From an uncultured Collinsella sp. (lineage in GTDB: Bacteria > Actinomycetota > Coriobacteriia > Coriobacteriales > Coriobacteriaceae), in contig UQLC01000003.1 in assembly GCA_900541795.1 (NCBI GenBank), forward strand, positions 62,001-126,000: 64,000 nt of DNA, read 5' to 3'. Under the pieces are notes generated by a model that was not told the origin of the DNA, did no database searches, and worked only from the letters and a program-made list of their open reading frames with translations. This document shows, piece by piece, positions 42,858-51,885 of this stretch. Position 1 is the stretch's first letter. Each line of letters starts with the position of its first letter. Position numbers and translations under genes: made by a program.

Positions 42858-43883
42858 ATGAAACAGTACACGGTTGCTATTTTGGGCGCGACGGGAGCCG
42901 TGGGCACCCAGATGCTCGAGTGCCTCAACGAGCAGGAGTTTCCGGTTGGCAAGCTCAAGCTGTTGGCAAGTGCACGCTCCGCGGGCAAGACCGTCGAGTT
43001 CCGCGGCGAGCAAATCGTGATCGAAGAGGCTTGCCCCGAGGCCTTTGAGGGCTGTGACATTGTGCTTGGCGCTGCCGGCGACGATATCGCCAAGGAATTG
43101 CTGCCCGAGGCCGTAAAGCGCGGCGCCGTCGTGGTCGACAACAGCCATGCCTTCCGCATGGATCCCGAGGTGCCGCTGGTCGTGCCCGAGATCAATGCCG
43201 ACGACATCAAGTGGCATCACGGCCTTATCGCCAACCCCAACTGCGCGACCATCATCGGCCTGGTTCCCACGTGGCCGCTGCATCAGCTTGCCGGCGTGAA
43301 GCGCATGATCGTCTCGACGTATCAGGCGGCTTCTGGTGCCGGTGCTCCCGGTATGGCCGAGCTCGAAGCGCAGCTTGCTGCCCTGGGCCGTGGCGAGGAG
43401 ATTCCCGAGCCGCGCGCATTTGCCGCCCAGCTGGCGAGCAACCTGATTCCGCAGATTGGCGGCGTCAAGGAGGAGGGCTTTACCTCTGAGGAGATGAAGC
43501 TACAAAACGAGGGCCGTAAGATCATGCACCTGCCCGAGCTGCGCGTGAACTGCACCTGCGTGCGCGTGCCTGTGCTGCGCTCGCACTCCGAGAGCATTAC
43601 GCTCGAGTTCGAGCGTGACATTACGGTTGACGAGGCCCGTGTTGCGCTGGCTGCCGCTCCGGGCGTGAAGCTGGTTGACGACATGAGCGCCGAGGATGCG
43701 CACGACCGCTTCCCCATGCCGATGGATACGTCCGATCAGGACCTGATTTGGGTCGGCCGCGTGCGCCGCGACATCTCGAACCCCGAGGCCGCGCGTGGCA
43801 TCACCTTCTGGTGCTGCGGCGACCAAATCCGTAAGGGCGCGGCAACTAACGCCGTCCAGATTGCTAAGCTGCTCTGCGAGTAG
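42858..43883 (+). CDS. asd: Aspartate-semialdehyde dehydrogenase
   Basis: 341 residues. NADP-binding ILGATGAVGTQM, active-site Cys in NPNCATIIGL, then VSTYQAASGAGAPGM and HSESITLEFE; ends with a typical GAATNAVQIA. Makes aspartate semialdehyde for lysine, threonine and methionine. Start ATG 42858 has AAAGGGGG about 6 nt upstream; the frame before it is not family-like. It has its own promoter region after the lysC terminator. A family A palindrome starts 12 nt after its stop. Confidence 0.95.
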   Translation: MKQYTVAILGATGAVGTQMLECLNEQEFPVGKLKLLASARSAGKTVEFRGEQIVIEEACPEAFEGCDIVLGAAGDDIAKELLPEAVKRGAVVVDNSHAFRMDPEVPLVVPEINADDIKWHHGLIANPNCATIIGLVPTWPLHQLAGVKRMIVSTYQAASGAGAPGMAELEAQLAALGRGEEIPEPRAFAAQLASNLIPQIGGVKEEGFTSEEMKLQNEGRKIMHLPELRVNCTCVRVPVLRSHSESITLEFERDITVDEARVALAAAPGVKLVDDMSAEDAHDRFPMPMDTSDQDLIWVGRVRRDISNPEAARGITFWCCGDQIRKGAATNAVQIAKLLCE

Positions 43884-43895
43884 TGTGACCTGTCC

Positions 43896-44025
43896 GGCGG
43901 GGGCCGGGCTCAGTTTTCAGAACGTCCTCGACCATGTGTGGCGCCTTGTCCTGCTCCTTCGGAGCCGCGGACAAGGCGCCACACTGGTCTGCGGAGTGTT
44001 CTGAAAACTGAGCCCGGCCCCCGCC
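43896..44025 (+). repeat. Two-tier 3'-UTR palindrome, family A copy 4
   Basis: Perfect 28-bp arms 43896-43923 / 43998-44025. Core GTCCTCGACCATG (43924-43936), inner stem TGTGGCGCCTTGTCC / GGACAAGGCGCCACA, right core CTGCGGAGTG. Begins 12 nt after asd stop, sense orientation. Confidence 0.88.
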
Positions 44026-44285
44026 TGCGGTGACGCTGCTGCAAGCGGCCTGCGATGGGGTCGTTGTTGGTTGAGGCCGCTGGGCTGATGTGGGGGCGCG
44101 TGGCTGTTGCGGGCCCTGGTCCCGGCGGCGGCCTCGGCGCTTTGCGCCTGCCGCCTTTGGGGACTGTGGGGCGCGGCCGGCAGCTGCGGCGCTGCGCGCC
44201 TGCTGCCTTGGGTGACTTTGGGGTCGATTGGGGTTGTCTGCACAATTCGCGGTATTATGTTGCGGAGTTTTGAAAGGAGCCGCTG
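44026..44285. other. Intergenic region before ogt
   Basis: 260 bp of very G+C-rich, CTG/GCC-repeating sequence (44036-44225) without a reading frame I trust, then a TATTAT box about 30 bp before ogt. Confidence 0.4.
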
Positions 44286-44864
44286 GTGGTCACGACGACG
44301 TTTGCTTCGCCTTTGGGCGAAATCCTGCTTGCCGCTGATGGCCGCGGTTTGACGGGGCTTTGGTTTAAGGGGCAGGAGCACTTTGGCTCCACGCTTCTCA
44401 AAGAAGATCCCGAACATGTTGAAGGCGCCGATGCGGTTTCTGGTACCGGTGGGATGTCTTCGGTGAGTCCGGCAAATGGCGCGGCTTCTTCGGTGCTTGA
44501 GCGTTCTTGGGCTTGGCTGAATGCTTATTTTGCGGGGCAGGAGCCTCGGTTTACGCCGCCGTTGCATATGATTGGCACGGCGTTTCAGCGTGAGGTTTGG
44601 TTTGAGCTGCTTTCTATCCCGCGTGGCGAGGTCGCTACGTATGGTGAGATCGCCCAGCGTGTTGCGGCTCGACATCGTGTACCGGGAAACGAAGCACCTG
44701 TTGTGTCTCCCCGTGCCGTGGGGGCCGCGGTCGCGCGGAATCCTATTTCGATCATTGTGCCGTGCCATCGCGTGGTTGCCGCCGACGGCTCGCTTAACGG
44801 ATATGCCGGCGGGCTTGACCGCAAGGAGTGGCTGCTTCGGCTCGAGGGCGCGTACGAGGAATAA
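44286..44864 (+). CDS. ogt: Methylated-DNA--protein-cysteine methyltransferase
   Basis: 192 residues. C-terminal catalytic domain has the full motif: GTAFQREVW, GEVATYGEIAQRV, AVARNPISIIVPCHRVV (acceptor Cys in PCHRV) and GYAGGLDRKEWLL. The N-terminal half is less conserved, with an Ala/Ser-rich stretch at about 45-70. Removes methyl groups from O6-methylguanine in a suicide reaction. Start GTG 44286 is 6 nt after GAAAGGAG. Confidence 0.93.
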   Translation: MVTTTFASPLGEILLAADGRGLTGLWFKGQEHFGSTLLKEDPEHVEGADAVSGTGGMSSVSPANGAASSVLERSWAWLNAYFAGQEPRFTPPLHMIGTAFQREVWFELLSIPRGEVATYGEIAQRVAARHRVPGNEAPVVSPRAVGAAVARNPISIIVPCHRVVAADGSLNGYAGGLDRKEWLLRLEGAYEE

Positions 44865-45008
44865 CGTTCGAGCACTTTGCATAGCCAAGACGCCGTGAAA
44901 GAACGGGATGCGCTTTCCGAATGGCGTCCCAAACGGAAACCGTGTCCCGGAATACAGCCTTAGAGTGGGATGCCGTTTCCGGTTGAGACCACTTGCTTGG
45001 ACATCTTT

Positions 45009-45235
45009 CTACGCCCGCTTCTGCAGGGCATAGATCGACTTATCCATGTTGAACAGGTAAGCCGCGACGCAGACGATGAAGAATGCCGGCAGATTACCGA
45101 AACCGAAGACTTCGCAGCCAATCAGGATGGGTGCGAGCAGCGTATTGGTGGCGCTGCCAAAGACGGCTGCGTAGCCCAGCGCGGCGCAAAGCGCGATGGA
45201 CATGCCGAGTTGAGCCTCGTTATGGCGACATCTGG
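45009..45235 (-). pseudogene. C-terminal fragment of a ClC-type chloride channel
   Basis: About 75 codons: EAQLGMSIALCAALGYAAVF, then GSATNTLLAPILIGCEVFGF, ending YLFNMDKSIYALQKRA. This matches the last two membrane helices of ClC-family proteins, where the family usually ends in SGHxGIYxxQ. The rest of a ~400-residue protein is missing. At about 45235 it runs directly into the end of an unrelated Abi-family fragment on the same strand, so a deletion has joined two broken genes. Confidence 0.6.
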
Positions 45236-45572
45236 GTAACAGAAAGGCCCGCGTTCCTCAGAGGCAAGATAGGCAATTCTGCTTTTGAGGTAGATCTCAA
45301 TTCTGCCGACCGCATCAAACATTAACTGCCGGAGGGCTCGGTCAAATTCATACGTGTAGATGATGGTTTCGAATGTTGTGCCTTCGCGAAAGATGGTAAT
45401 CCCGGACTTGCATTTGGTTTTGTAGGGAAACCAGTAGGCCGACAGTTTGTAGTGGCCGACTTCGACCAAAGCTCGCTCGAGTTCGCTTTGATCAGAGCAC
45501 TTAAGACCCCTGTATTCTGTCAATAGTGCTATTTGTTCGTTAGATGGATATCCGCGACTTCCGGTATTTCAT
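45236..45572 (-). pseudogene. Truncated, frameshifted Abi_2 (AbiD/F-like) gene
   Basis: PSNEQIALLTEYRGLKC, then LVEVGHYKLSAYWFPYK, TYEFDRALRQLMFDAVGRIE and EERGPFCY are the start of an Abi_2 domain, known from abortive-infection phage defence proteins. An ATG at 45572 has AAGAGG in front, but its frame (MKYRKSRISI) ends in a stop; the Abi frame is one base off, so there is a frameshift in the first ten codons. The gene is also cut off after ~110 codons, at the junction with the ClC fragment. Not functional as it stands. Confidence 0.65.
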
Positions 45573-45743
45573 TTAAGCCTCTTGATAGAAAAAGAGCTGG
45601 AGTTGCGCATCGTTGAGAGGCTTTCCAGCTTTAGCAAAACAAACTTATAAGATGCGACGGGCCGCGTCAAGATAATTACCGGACGGCCTAGGAGGCGGCT
45701 GGTTGGCTGGCTTAAAACCTAGCGCGTGAGATGACGCTCCACG
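45573..45743. other. Intergenic region, nothing recognised
   Basis: 170 bp between the Abi remnant and the GyrI-like gene. Possible debris of the decayed genes. Confidence 0.35.
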
Positions 45744-46382
45744 CTATTCAGCGCGCTTGATAGGATGACGAACCACAGTCTTAAGTTTCTCCGGTGCACA
45801 TTTGCGTGGATCGGAGAGATAGATTTCGTGATGGAAACGGGTGTCTGAGAAGTCGGGGACATAGCCCTGCTCGGTCGTGTATTCATTCATAGCGCCTACG
45901 GTCGCCGGTTCGTTGTCGTAGGGCCCGGTGTGCATGCATTGAACGCAGAGGCCCTCGTCAACTTTAAGCAGCTCGACGGCAGAAAAGTCAAGTTTCTTTT
46001 TGGTCGTGGCTTCCGCGACTGCCCAGTCAAAGTCATCTCGGGTGACGAAATCGGGCAGGCGAATGCACGAGATAAAGTTGAAATCGTCCTTGCGTACATA
46101 ATCGATGTCGCCGCTCGGGGAGTCTTGCCACCAGAAACCCTCGAGCGGCGGTACCACAAAGTCGAAATAGCCCTTGATACTCCTTGAGCCTTTCTTCGAC
46201 ATCTTGACGGTATAGGCGATGCCGTAAAGCAGCGGCAGGGCGTTTTGATACTCGCCACCTTCAGTATTTGGGTCGCCCTTTCCGCGAACGGCAACGTAGC
46301 TCATAGGCGGGACAGTTACGATGCTCGGCTTGCTTGCAGGTTTGTAGAGCTCCTTGCATTCCTTCTTAAAGTCGAACGCCAT
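45744..46382 (-). CDS. GyrI-like small-molecule-binding protein
   Basis: 212 residues. MAFDFKKECKELYKPASKPS followed by VTVPPMSYVAVRGKGDPN is the standard start of COG4832-type GyrI-like proteins; GYFDFVVPPLEGFWWQ and CMHTGPYDNEPATV are shared features. The GyrI-like fold binds small hydrophobic molecules; related domains sit in effector-binding regulators. No DNA-binding part here. Single gene on the minus strand. Confidence 0.82.
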   Translation of the reverse strand: MAFDFKKECKELYKPASKPSIVTVPPMSYVAVRGKGDPNTEGGEYQNALPLLYGIAYTVKMSKKGSRSIKGYFDFVVPPLEGFWWQDSPSGDIDYVRKDDFNFISCIRLPDFVTRDDFDWAVAEATTKKKLDFSAVELLKVDEGLCVQCMHTGPYDNEPATVGAMNEYTTEQGYVPDFSDTRFHHEIYLSDPRKCAPEKLKTVVRHPIKRAE

Positions 46383-46562
46383 GTTGGCCGCCTTTCTGCG
46401 TATTGGCCTGCTTAGATAACGGAATCATATCATAGAAACGAACAGCCGTTCGAATGATTTTGCTGACAGATAGAGATGCGTGCGTTGTGTTTGGCGGTCG
46501 GCCTGACCCCGTCGATGATTTCTCTGCCTTCCCGGCGCTTGCCTGCGCTCCCCGTTTCCCCA

Positions 46563-46599
46563 TATAAAACCTGCCAAAATGAACCTGTCCCTTTTTGGT
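46563..46599. repeat. Family B palindromic repeat, copy 4
   Basis: AAAACCTGCCAAAATGAACC then TGTCCCTTTTTGG; the right arm is damaged (GGTCGG instead of GGCAGG). Confidence 0.7.
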
Positions 46600-46652
46600 C
46601 GGCGTGAAATGGGTAATACTAAAGAGTTATCCGACCAGATGGGAATTAATCG

Positions 46653-47354
<702 letters not shown>

Positions 47355-47359
47355 CGCCC

Positions 47360-50125
47360 ATGGATCAGGACCGCCAAAACAGCCAACGCCGCGACGCGCA
47401 GAACACGGAGCGCGAGCAGGATTTTACGACCTACCGCACTGCCCAAAGCTCAAACGATATGGTGCCGACGGTGTTTCGCCGCGGTGTCTACCGCACGATT
47501 CGCGGCAGCCTCAAACGCTTCTTGTCTATCGTCGTGATCACCGCGCTCGGCGTGAGCGTGATGTGCGGCCTTAAGGCGGGTTGCGAGGACCTGTGCGATT
47601 CGGTTGACGCCTACTTCGACCAGCAAAATGTCTATGACATTAACGTGCAGTCGACCTATGGCCTGACTGACGATGATCTCGACGCCATCCAAGAGGTCGA
47701 TGGCGTCGAAACGGCCGAGGGCATCTACACCGAGACCGCCTACACCGCCGTGGGCACAACGCGCGAGCGCGTGGTCGTGCAAAGTCTCTCCAAGGAGAAT
47801 ATCGATCAGCCAGTGCTCGTGAACGGCGATTTGCCCGAGAGCGCCGATGAGGTCGCGGTGACTTCGAAGTTCCTGAAGGCTTCGGGCAAAAAGCTCGGCG
47901 ATACGGTGAGCTTTGCTGCCAACGATGCGAGCTCGTCGAACCAAAGCGCCAAGGATCAGTTTGCCGATGGCGATTACACCATCACGGCCGAGGTTCTCGA
48001 TCCCACTGATGTGAGCTCCGACTCGACGGTCAACGCCTTCCGTGCCGCCTCGGCGGCGGACTATAAGTTCTATGTGAGCGAGGACGCCGCGACATCTTCT
48101 TCCTACTCCGCGGTCCACGTGGTCGTCGAGGGAGCCAAGGATCTCAACTCATATTCGGATGCCTACGCGGCAAAGATCAATGAGGTCAAGGGCAATATAG
48201 AGAAGATCCGCGAGGAGCGTGAGAAGGCGCGCGCCCAGGAGCTGACGGTCGACACGCCGGCGAGCTTGGACGCGGCTGAGCGTCAGGCGAATATGCTCTT
48301 TGGGATTGAGCAGGACAACATCAATCGCATGGCAGAGGGCAGCGAGGAGCGCGTGCAAGCGCAGACCGACCTGGATCAGCGCCGCGCCGCCGCCGACCAG
48401 CAGTTTGCCGATGCCCGCGCCGAGCTTTCCGATCTGGGCGAATGCACCTGGTACATCCAGGACCGCGGCAATATCGCAAGCTACTCGAGCGTGGAGAGCG
48501 ATAGCTCGTCAATTGAGGCTATCGCCACGGTGTTCCCGTTCATCTTCTTTATCGTCGCCGTGCTCATCAGCCTTACCACCGCCACGCGTATGGTCGAGGA
48601 GGAGCGCACGCTCATCGGCCTGTATAAGGCGCTCGGCTATTCGCGCGGGCGCATCCTGTCCAAATACGTGGACTATGCGCTGTGGGCTTGTCTGATCGGC
48701 GGCGTGCTCGGCAACATCATCGGATTTGTGGGCCTGCCGCTGTTCCTGTTTACGGTGTTCGACGACATGTACTCACTGCCCCAGATGCTACTTTCGTACG
48801 ACATCGTGTCCTCGATCGTTTCGGTGGCGCTGTTTGCCGTGGGCGTGGTGGGCGCCACGATTATCGCCTGCCGCCACGAGATGGCCGAGACCCCTGCCTC
48901 GCTCATGCGCCCCAAGGCGCCGCGTGCCGGCTCACGCATTCTGCTCGAGCGTATCGGATTTATCTGGCGCCGCATGGGCTTTTTGAACAAGGTGGCAGCG
49001 CGTAACCTGTTCCGCTACAAAAAGCGCGCCTTTATGACCATCTTCGGCATCGCCGGCTGCACGGCGCTCGTGATTTGCGGCATGGGCATCCGCGATACGT
49101 CGGTGGCGCTTTCGCCCAAGCAGTACGGGCATATCACGCGCTATGACCTGCTGGCGGTTGCCAATCCCGACGATTTTTCGCAGACGTGCGCGGCATTGGA
49201 TGAGCGAAGCGCAGCCAAGGATTCCGACGTGACCGTGACTTCGACGCTGCCGATTATGACCGACAGCGTCACCTTTACATTTGGCGGCAAGAGCGAGACC
49301 GTGCAGCTGATCGTGGTGCCCGATGACCGCACGAACGACCTGGACGACTACGCGCGTCTCGAGGATGAGTCCAAAGAGCCACTGTCTTTGCGTGACGGAG
49401 ACGTGTATCTGAGCAAGAGTTCACAGCTGGTTCTTGGGATTCAGCCGGGCGACACGGCGCAGGTCCAGGATTCGTCGCTCAACGTCGCCAAGGTCAAAGT
49501 CAGCGACATCTCGCTCAACTATTTGGGCAACACGCTCTATATGACGCAGGGCACCTATGAGCGCGCGTTCGGCCGAAGCGCGCGTCTTAACGGCATCTTT
49601 GTGCTGCTTAAGGGCTCGTCGGCCGACCAGATTGCGTTTAGCAAGAATCTTAAGAGTGACGGTTGGCTCACCATCTCGAGCACGGCCGAACATTGGCAGA
49701 ACTACGAGGCGAACTTCACTATCATCAATTCCGTCGTGGTGCTCGTGACCTTTATGGCGGCGTGCCTGTCGTTTGTGGTGGTGTTTACGCTGTCCAACAC
49801 GAATATCTCCGAGCGCGAGCGCGAGCTGGCGACCATCAAGGTGCTTGGTTTCCGCCGTGGCGAGGTGCACCATTACGTCAACAAGGAGACGTTGATCCTC
49901 ACGGCAATTGGCGCCGCGCTGGGCGTGCCACTGGGCGGCTTGCTGGCCGAGAGTTTTACGTACATTTTGCAGATGCCGTCGCTGTACTTTGATGTTGAGG
50001 TCGAGCCGCTAAGCTACGTGCTCGCCGTGGTGCTTTCCTTTGGCTTTACGTTTATCGTCAACCTCGCCACCAATCGTACCCTCAACAAGATCGACATGGT
50101 CGGCGCCCTCAAGAGCGCCGAGTAG
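47360..50125 (+). CDS. FtsX-type ABC permease with coiled-coil extracellular region
   Basis: 921 residues. One membrane segment near residue 55 (FLSIVVITALGVSVMCG), a large outside region (about 75-390) with a coiled coil at roughly 270-370 (VKGNIEKIREEREKARAQEL ... QTDLDQRRAAADQQFADARA), then three membrane segments (about 395-510), a second FtsX unit with first helix near 565 (AFMTIFGIAGCTALVICG), another outside region, and three C-terminal helices (about 790-905). This duplicated FtsX layout matches large Gram-positive permeases that act in envelope stress or lipoprotein/peptide handling. Ribosome binding site is poor, so translation is probably coupled to the ATPase. Confidence 0.9.
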   Translation: MDQDRQNSQRRDAQNTEREQDFTTYRTAQSSNDMVPTVFRRGVYRTIRGSLKRFLSIVVITALGVSVMCGLKAGCEDLCDSVDAYFDQQNVYDINVQSTYGLTDDDLDAIQEVDGVETAEGIYTETAYTAVGTTRERVVVQSLSKENIDQPVLVNGDLPESADEVAVTSKFLKASGKKLGDTVSFAANDASSSNQSAKDQFADGDYTITAEVLDPTDVSSDSTVNAFRAASAADYKFYVSEDAATSSSYSAVHVVVEGAKDLNSYSDAYAAKINEVKGNIEKIREEREKARAQELTVDTPASLDAAERQANMLFGIEQDNINRMAEGSEERVQAQTDLDQRRAAADQQFADARAELSDLGECTWYIQDRGNIASYSSVESDSSSIEAIATVFPFIFFIVAVLISLTTATRMVEEERTLIGLYKALGYSRGRILSKYVDYALWACLIGGVLGNIIGFVGLPLFLFTVFDDMYSLPQMLLSYDIVSSIVSVALFAVGVVGATIIACRHEMAETPASLMRPKAPRAGSRILLERIGFIWRRMGFLNKVAARNLFRYKKRAFMTIFGIAGCTALVICGMGIRDTSVALSPKQYGHITRYDLLAVANPDDFSQTCAALDERSAAKDSDVTVTSTLPIMTDSVTFTFGGKSETVQLIVVPDDRTNDLDDYARLEDESKEPLSLRDGDVYLSKSSQLVLGIQPGDTAQVQDSSLNVAKVKVSDISLNYLGNTLYMTQGTYERAFGRSARLNGIFVLLKGSSADQIAFSKNLKSDGWLTISSTAEHWQNYEANFTIINSVVVLVTFMAACLSFVVVFTLSNTNISERERELATIKVLGFRRGEVHHYVNKETLILTAIGAALGVPLGGLLAESFTYILQMPSLYFDVEVEPLSYVLAVVLSFGFTFIVNLATNRTLNKIDMVGALKSAE

Positions 50126-50186
50126 CCTGTCCTGGGATTCAAGTTCTAGCGAGCTGCCGACGCGCCCGCAGCAGCATTTTTGCATA

Positions 50187-50231
50187 AACCGCCCCGCCAA
50201 ATGCATACTTTGACGGGGCGGTTGCTTTTTG
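50187..50231 (+). terminator. Terminator after the FtsX-type permease
   Basis: 10-bp stem AACCGCCCCG / CGGGGCGGTT, 17-nt loop, then GCTTTTTG. Confidence 0.82.
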
Positions 50232-50239
50232 CCCACAGG

Positions 50240-50475
50240 TACCCCAGGGGGCGCCGTGCAAATTCCGGAGTATTCAGCGTCTCGGGGTCCGCGGGCGCGG
50301 GGGCGGGGGTGCAAAACTGCGCTGAAAGCCCCGATTCTGAGTCCCAACGCCTCTAGAGCCGCTCGTTTTTTTACAGGATGCGGCCCATGGTGCCTGCTTT
50401 TCGCCCAAAATCCAGTATGCAGGCACCCTCGGTTGCTGAATACTCCCAAAAATGCACGCCGCATCCTACCCCAGG
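50240..50475. repeat. ~220-bp inverted-repeat element with 9-bp flanking repeats
   Basis: GTGCAAATTCCGGAGTATTC plus AGC (50256-50278) pairs with 50435-50457, with a handful of mismatches. TACCCCAGG occurs directly on both sides (50240-50248, 50467-50475), as a target duplication would. The interior is G+C-rich, has a hairpin GGTGCCTGC / GCAGGCACC (50389-50427) and no gene. Could be a non-autonomous mobile element. Confidence 0.5.
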
Positions 50476-50522
50476 CACTCGTAGCAAGAAGACGAATAGC
50501 CTCGGCCTCCCTAGTTACCGCA

Positions 50523-50643
50523 GGAGGCCCCAGGGCTTACCCCCCAAATCTTTCCGCAGGACGGAAGGACCCCGCCGCGCGAAGCGCACGGCGGGGTCCT
50601 GACATGTCCGAGGACGATTTGGGAGGTAAGCCCTGGGGCCTCC
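50523..50643 (-). repeat. Two-tier 3'-UTR palindrome, family A copy 5
   Basis: 28-bp arms 50523-50550 / 50616-50643, one mismatch. Read in the pfkA direction (minus): core GTCCTCGGACATG, inner stem AGGACCCCGCCG, right core CTGCGGAAAG. Begins 23 nt after the pfkA stop. Confidence 0.87.
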
Positions 50644-50666
50644 GATGGGGGCGGTTACAGCCGAGG

Positions 50667-51746
50667 CTATTCGTCGCCGAAGCTGATGCCCAACGCCTTG
50701 GCCTCGCGCACCAGATCGCTCTGGGGATCGACAAACTTGAGCTTGCCGGCGACCTCCTCGAGCGGCATGTGGCACATCTTGCCATCACGCAGGGCAATCA
50801 TATAGCCAAACTCGCCGCGCAGGCAGCCGAGCGCTGCCTCGACGCCGCACTGGGTCGCAAAGATGCGGTCCTGGGCGTCGGGCTGACCGCCGCGCTGCGT
50901 GTGGCCGGGGATGGCGACGCGGGTCTCGCGACCGGTCTTGGCCTCGATCTCCTTGGCGATGTCGTACACGATTGACGGGCTCGTGCGCTCGGCGAGCTTC
51001 TTCTTGTACTCCTTCTTGGACAGCGCCGCGTCCTCCTTGGAGATAGCGCCCTCGGCGACGGCCACGATGGTAAAGCGGCTGCCGGTTTCCATGCGATGCT
51101 CGATGGTCTTGATGACGTTATCCATGTCGTAGGGGATCTCGGGAATCAAGATGACATCCGCGCCGCCCGCGACGCCGGCGTACAGCGGGATCCAGCCAAC
51201 CTTGTGGCCCATGATCTCGATAACGAACACGCGGCCGTGGCTCGAAGCGGTGGTGTGGATGTCGTCGATGCACTTGGTGGCGACGTCGATGGCGCTCGTA
51301 AAGCCAAACGTCAGCTCGGTGCCCCAGGTGTCGTTATCGATGGTCTTGGGCAGGGCGATAACGTTGAGGCCCTCTTCGCGCAGGCGGTTGGCGGTCTTGG
51401 TGGAGCCGTTACCGCCCAGCATAAACAGGCAGTCGAGCTGCAGCTTATGATAGGTGTGGACCATTGCGGGCACCTTCTCGACGCCATCGGCCTCGGGAGT
51501 ATCCAGGCGCTTGAACGGTGTGCGGCTCGTGCCCAGGATGGTGCCGCCGCGGGTGAGGATACCGCTAAAATCGGCGGGCGTCATGACGCGGAACCTGCTG
51601 TAGATAAGGCCCTGGTAGCCGTCCTCAAAACCATAGATCTCGATAGGTTCTTCGCTATTGGTCATAAGCGTTTTGACGATGCCGCGCATGGTGGCGTTGA
51701 GCGCCTGACAGTCGCCGCCACTGGTAAGAAGACCGATCCTGAGCAT
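50667..51746 (-). CDS. pfkA: 6-phosphofructokinase
   Basis: 359 residues. LLTSGGDCQALNATMRG is the nucleotide-binding start; FMLGGNGSTKTANRL and LPKTIDND are the motifs that decide the phosphate donor; IEIMGHKVGW, EGAISKEDAAL and PGHTQRGGQPDAQDR follow. At the two diagnostic sites it has Gly (as in ATP enzymes) and Lys (as in PPi enzymes), the combination of the mixed 'group III' PFKs, most of which use ATP. GGNGS in place of GGDGS is unusual for E. coli-like enzymes but seen in clostridial relatives. Phosphorylates fructose-6-phosphate. Confidence 0.9.
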   Translation of the reverse strand: MLRIGLLTSGGDCQALNATMRGIVKTLMTNSEEPIEIYGFEDGYQGLIYSRFRVMTPADFSGILTRGGTILGTSRTPFKRLDTPEADGVEKVPAMVHTYHKLQLDCLFMLGGNGSTKTANRLREEGLNVIALPKTIDNDTWGTELTFGFTSAIDVATKCIDDIHTTASSHGRVFVIEIMGHKVGWIPLYAGVAGGADVILIPEIPYDMDNVIKTIEHRMETGSRFTIVAVAEGAISKEDAALSKKEYKKKLAERTSPSIVYDIAKEIEAKTGRETRVAIPGHTQRGGQPDAQDRIFATQCGVEAALGCLRGEFGYMIALRDGKMCHMPLEEVAGKLKFVDPQSDLVREAKALGISFGDE

Positions 51747-51885
51747 GATGAATCCTTCCGGGCAAGTTATAACATGCGCATAAGTTTACCCCCGCACACT
51801 GTTGATACGGGGGTAAAACGTGTTAGCTCAAGCGTATGGAAATGTAAGCAACGTCAGGGAACGTAAGGACGACGGTGCCATCTCC

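Noticed and set aside
44026..44225. Coding sequence in the G+C-rich stretch before ogt
   Set aside because: Only low-complexity Gly/Ala/Arg translations, no start with a ribosome binding site.
45122..45523. A 133-residue intact Abi protein
   Set aside because: Only the first ~95 residues resemble Abi_2; the rest is the antisense or wrong frame of the ClC fragment, and the likely original start is frameshifted.
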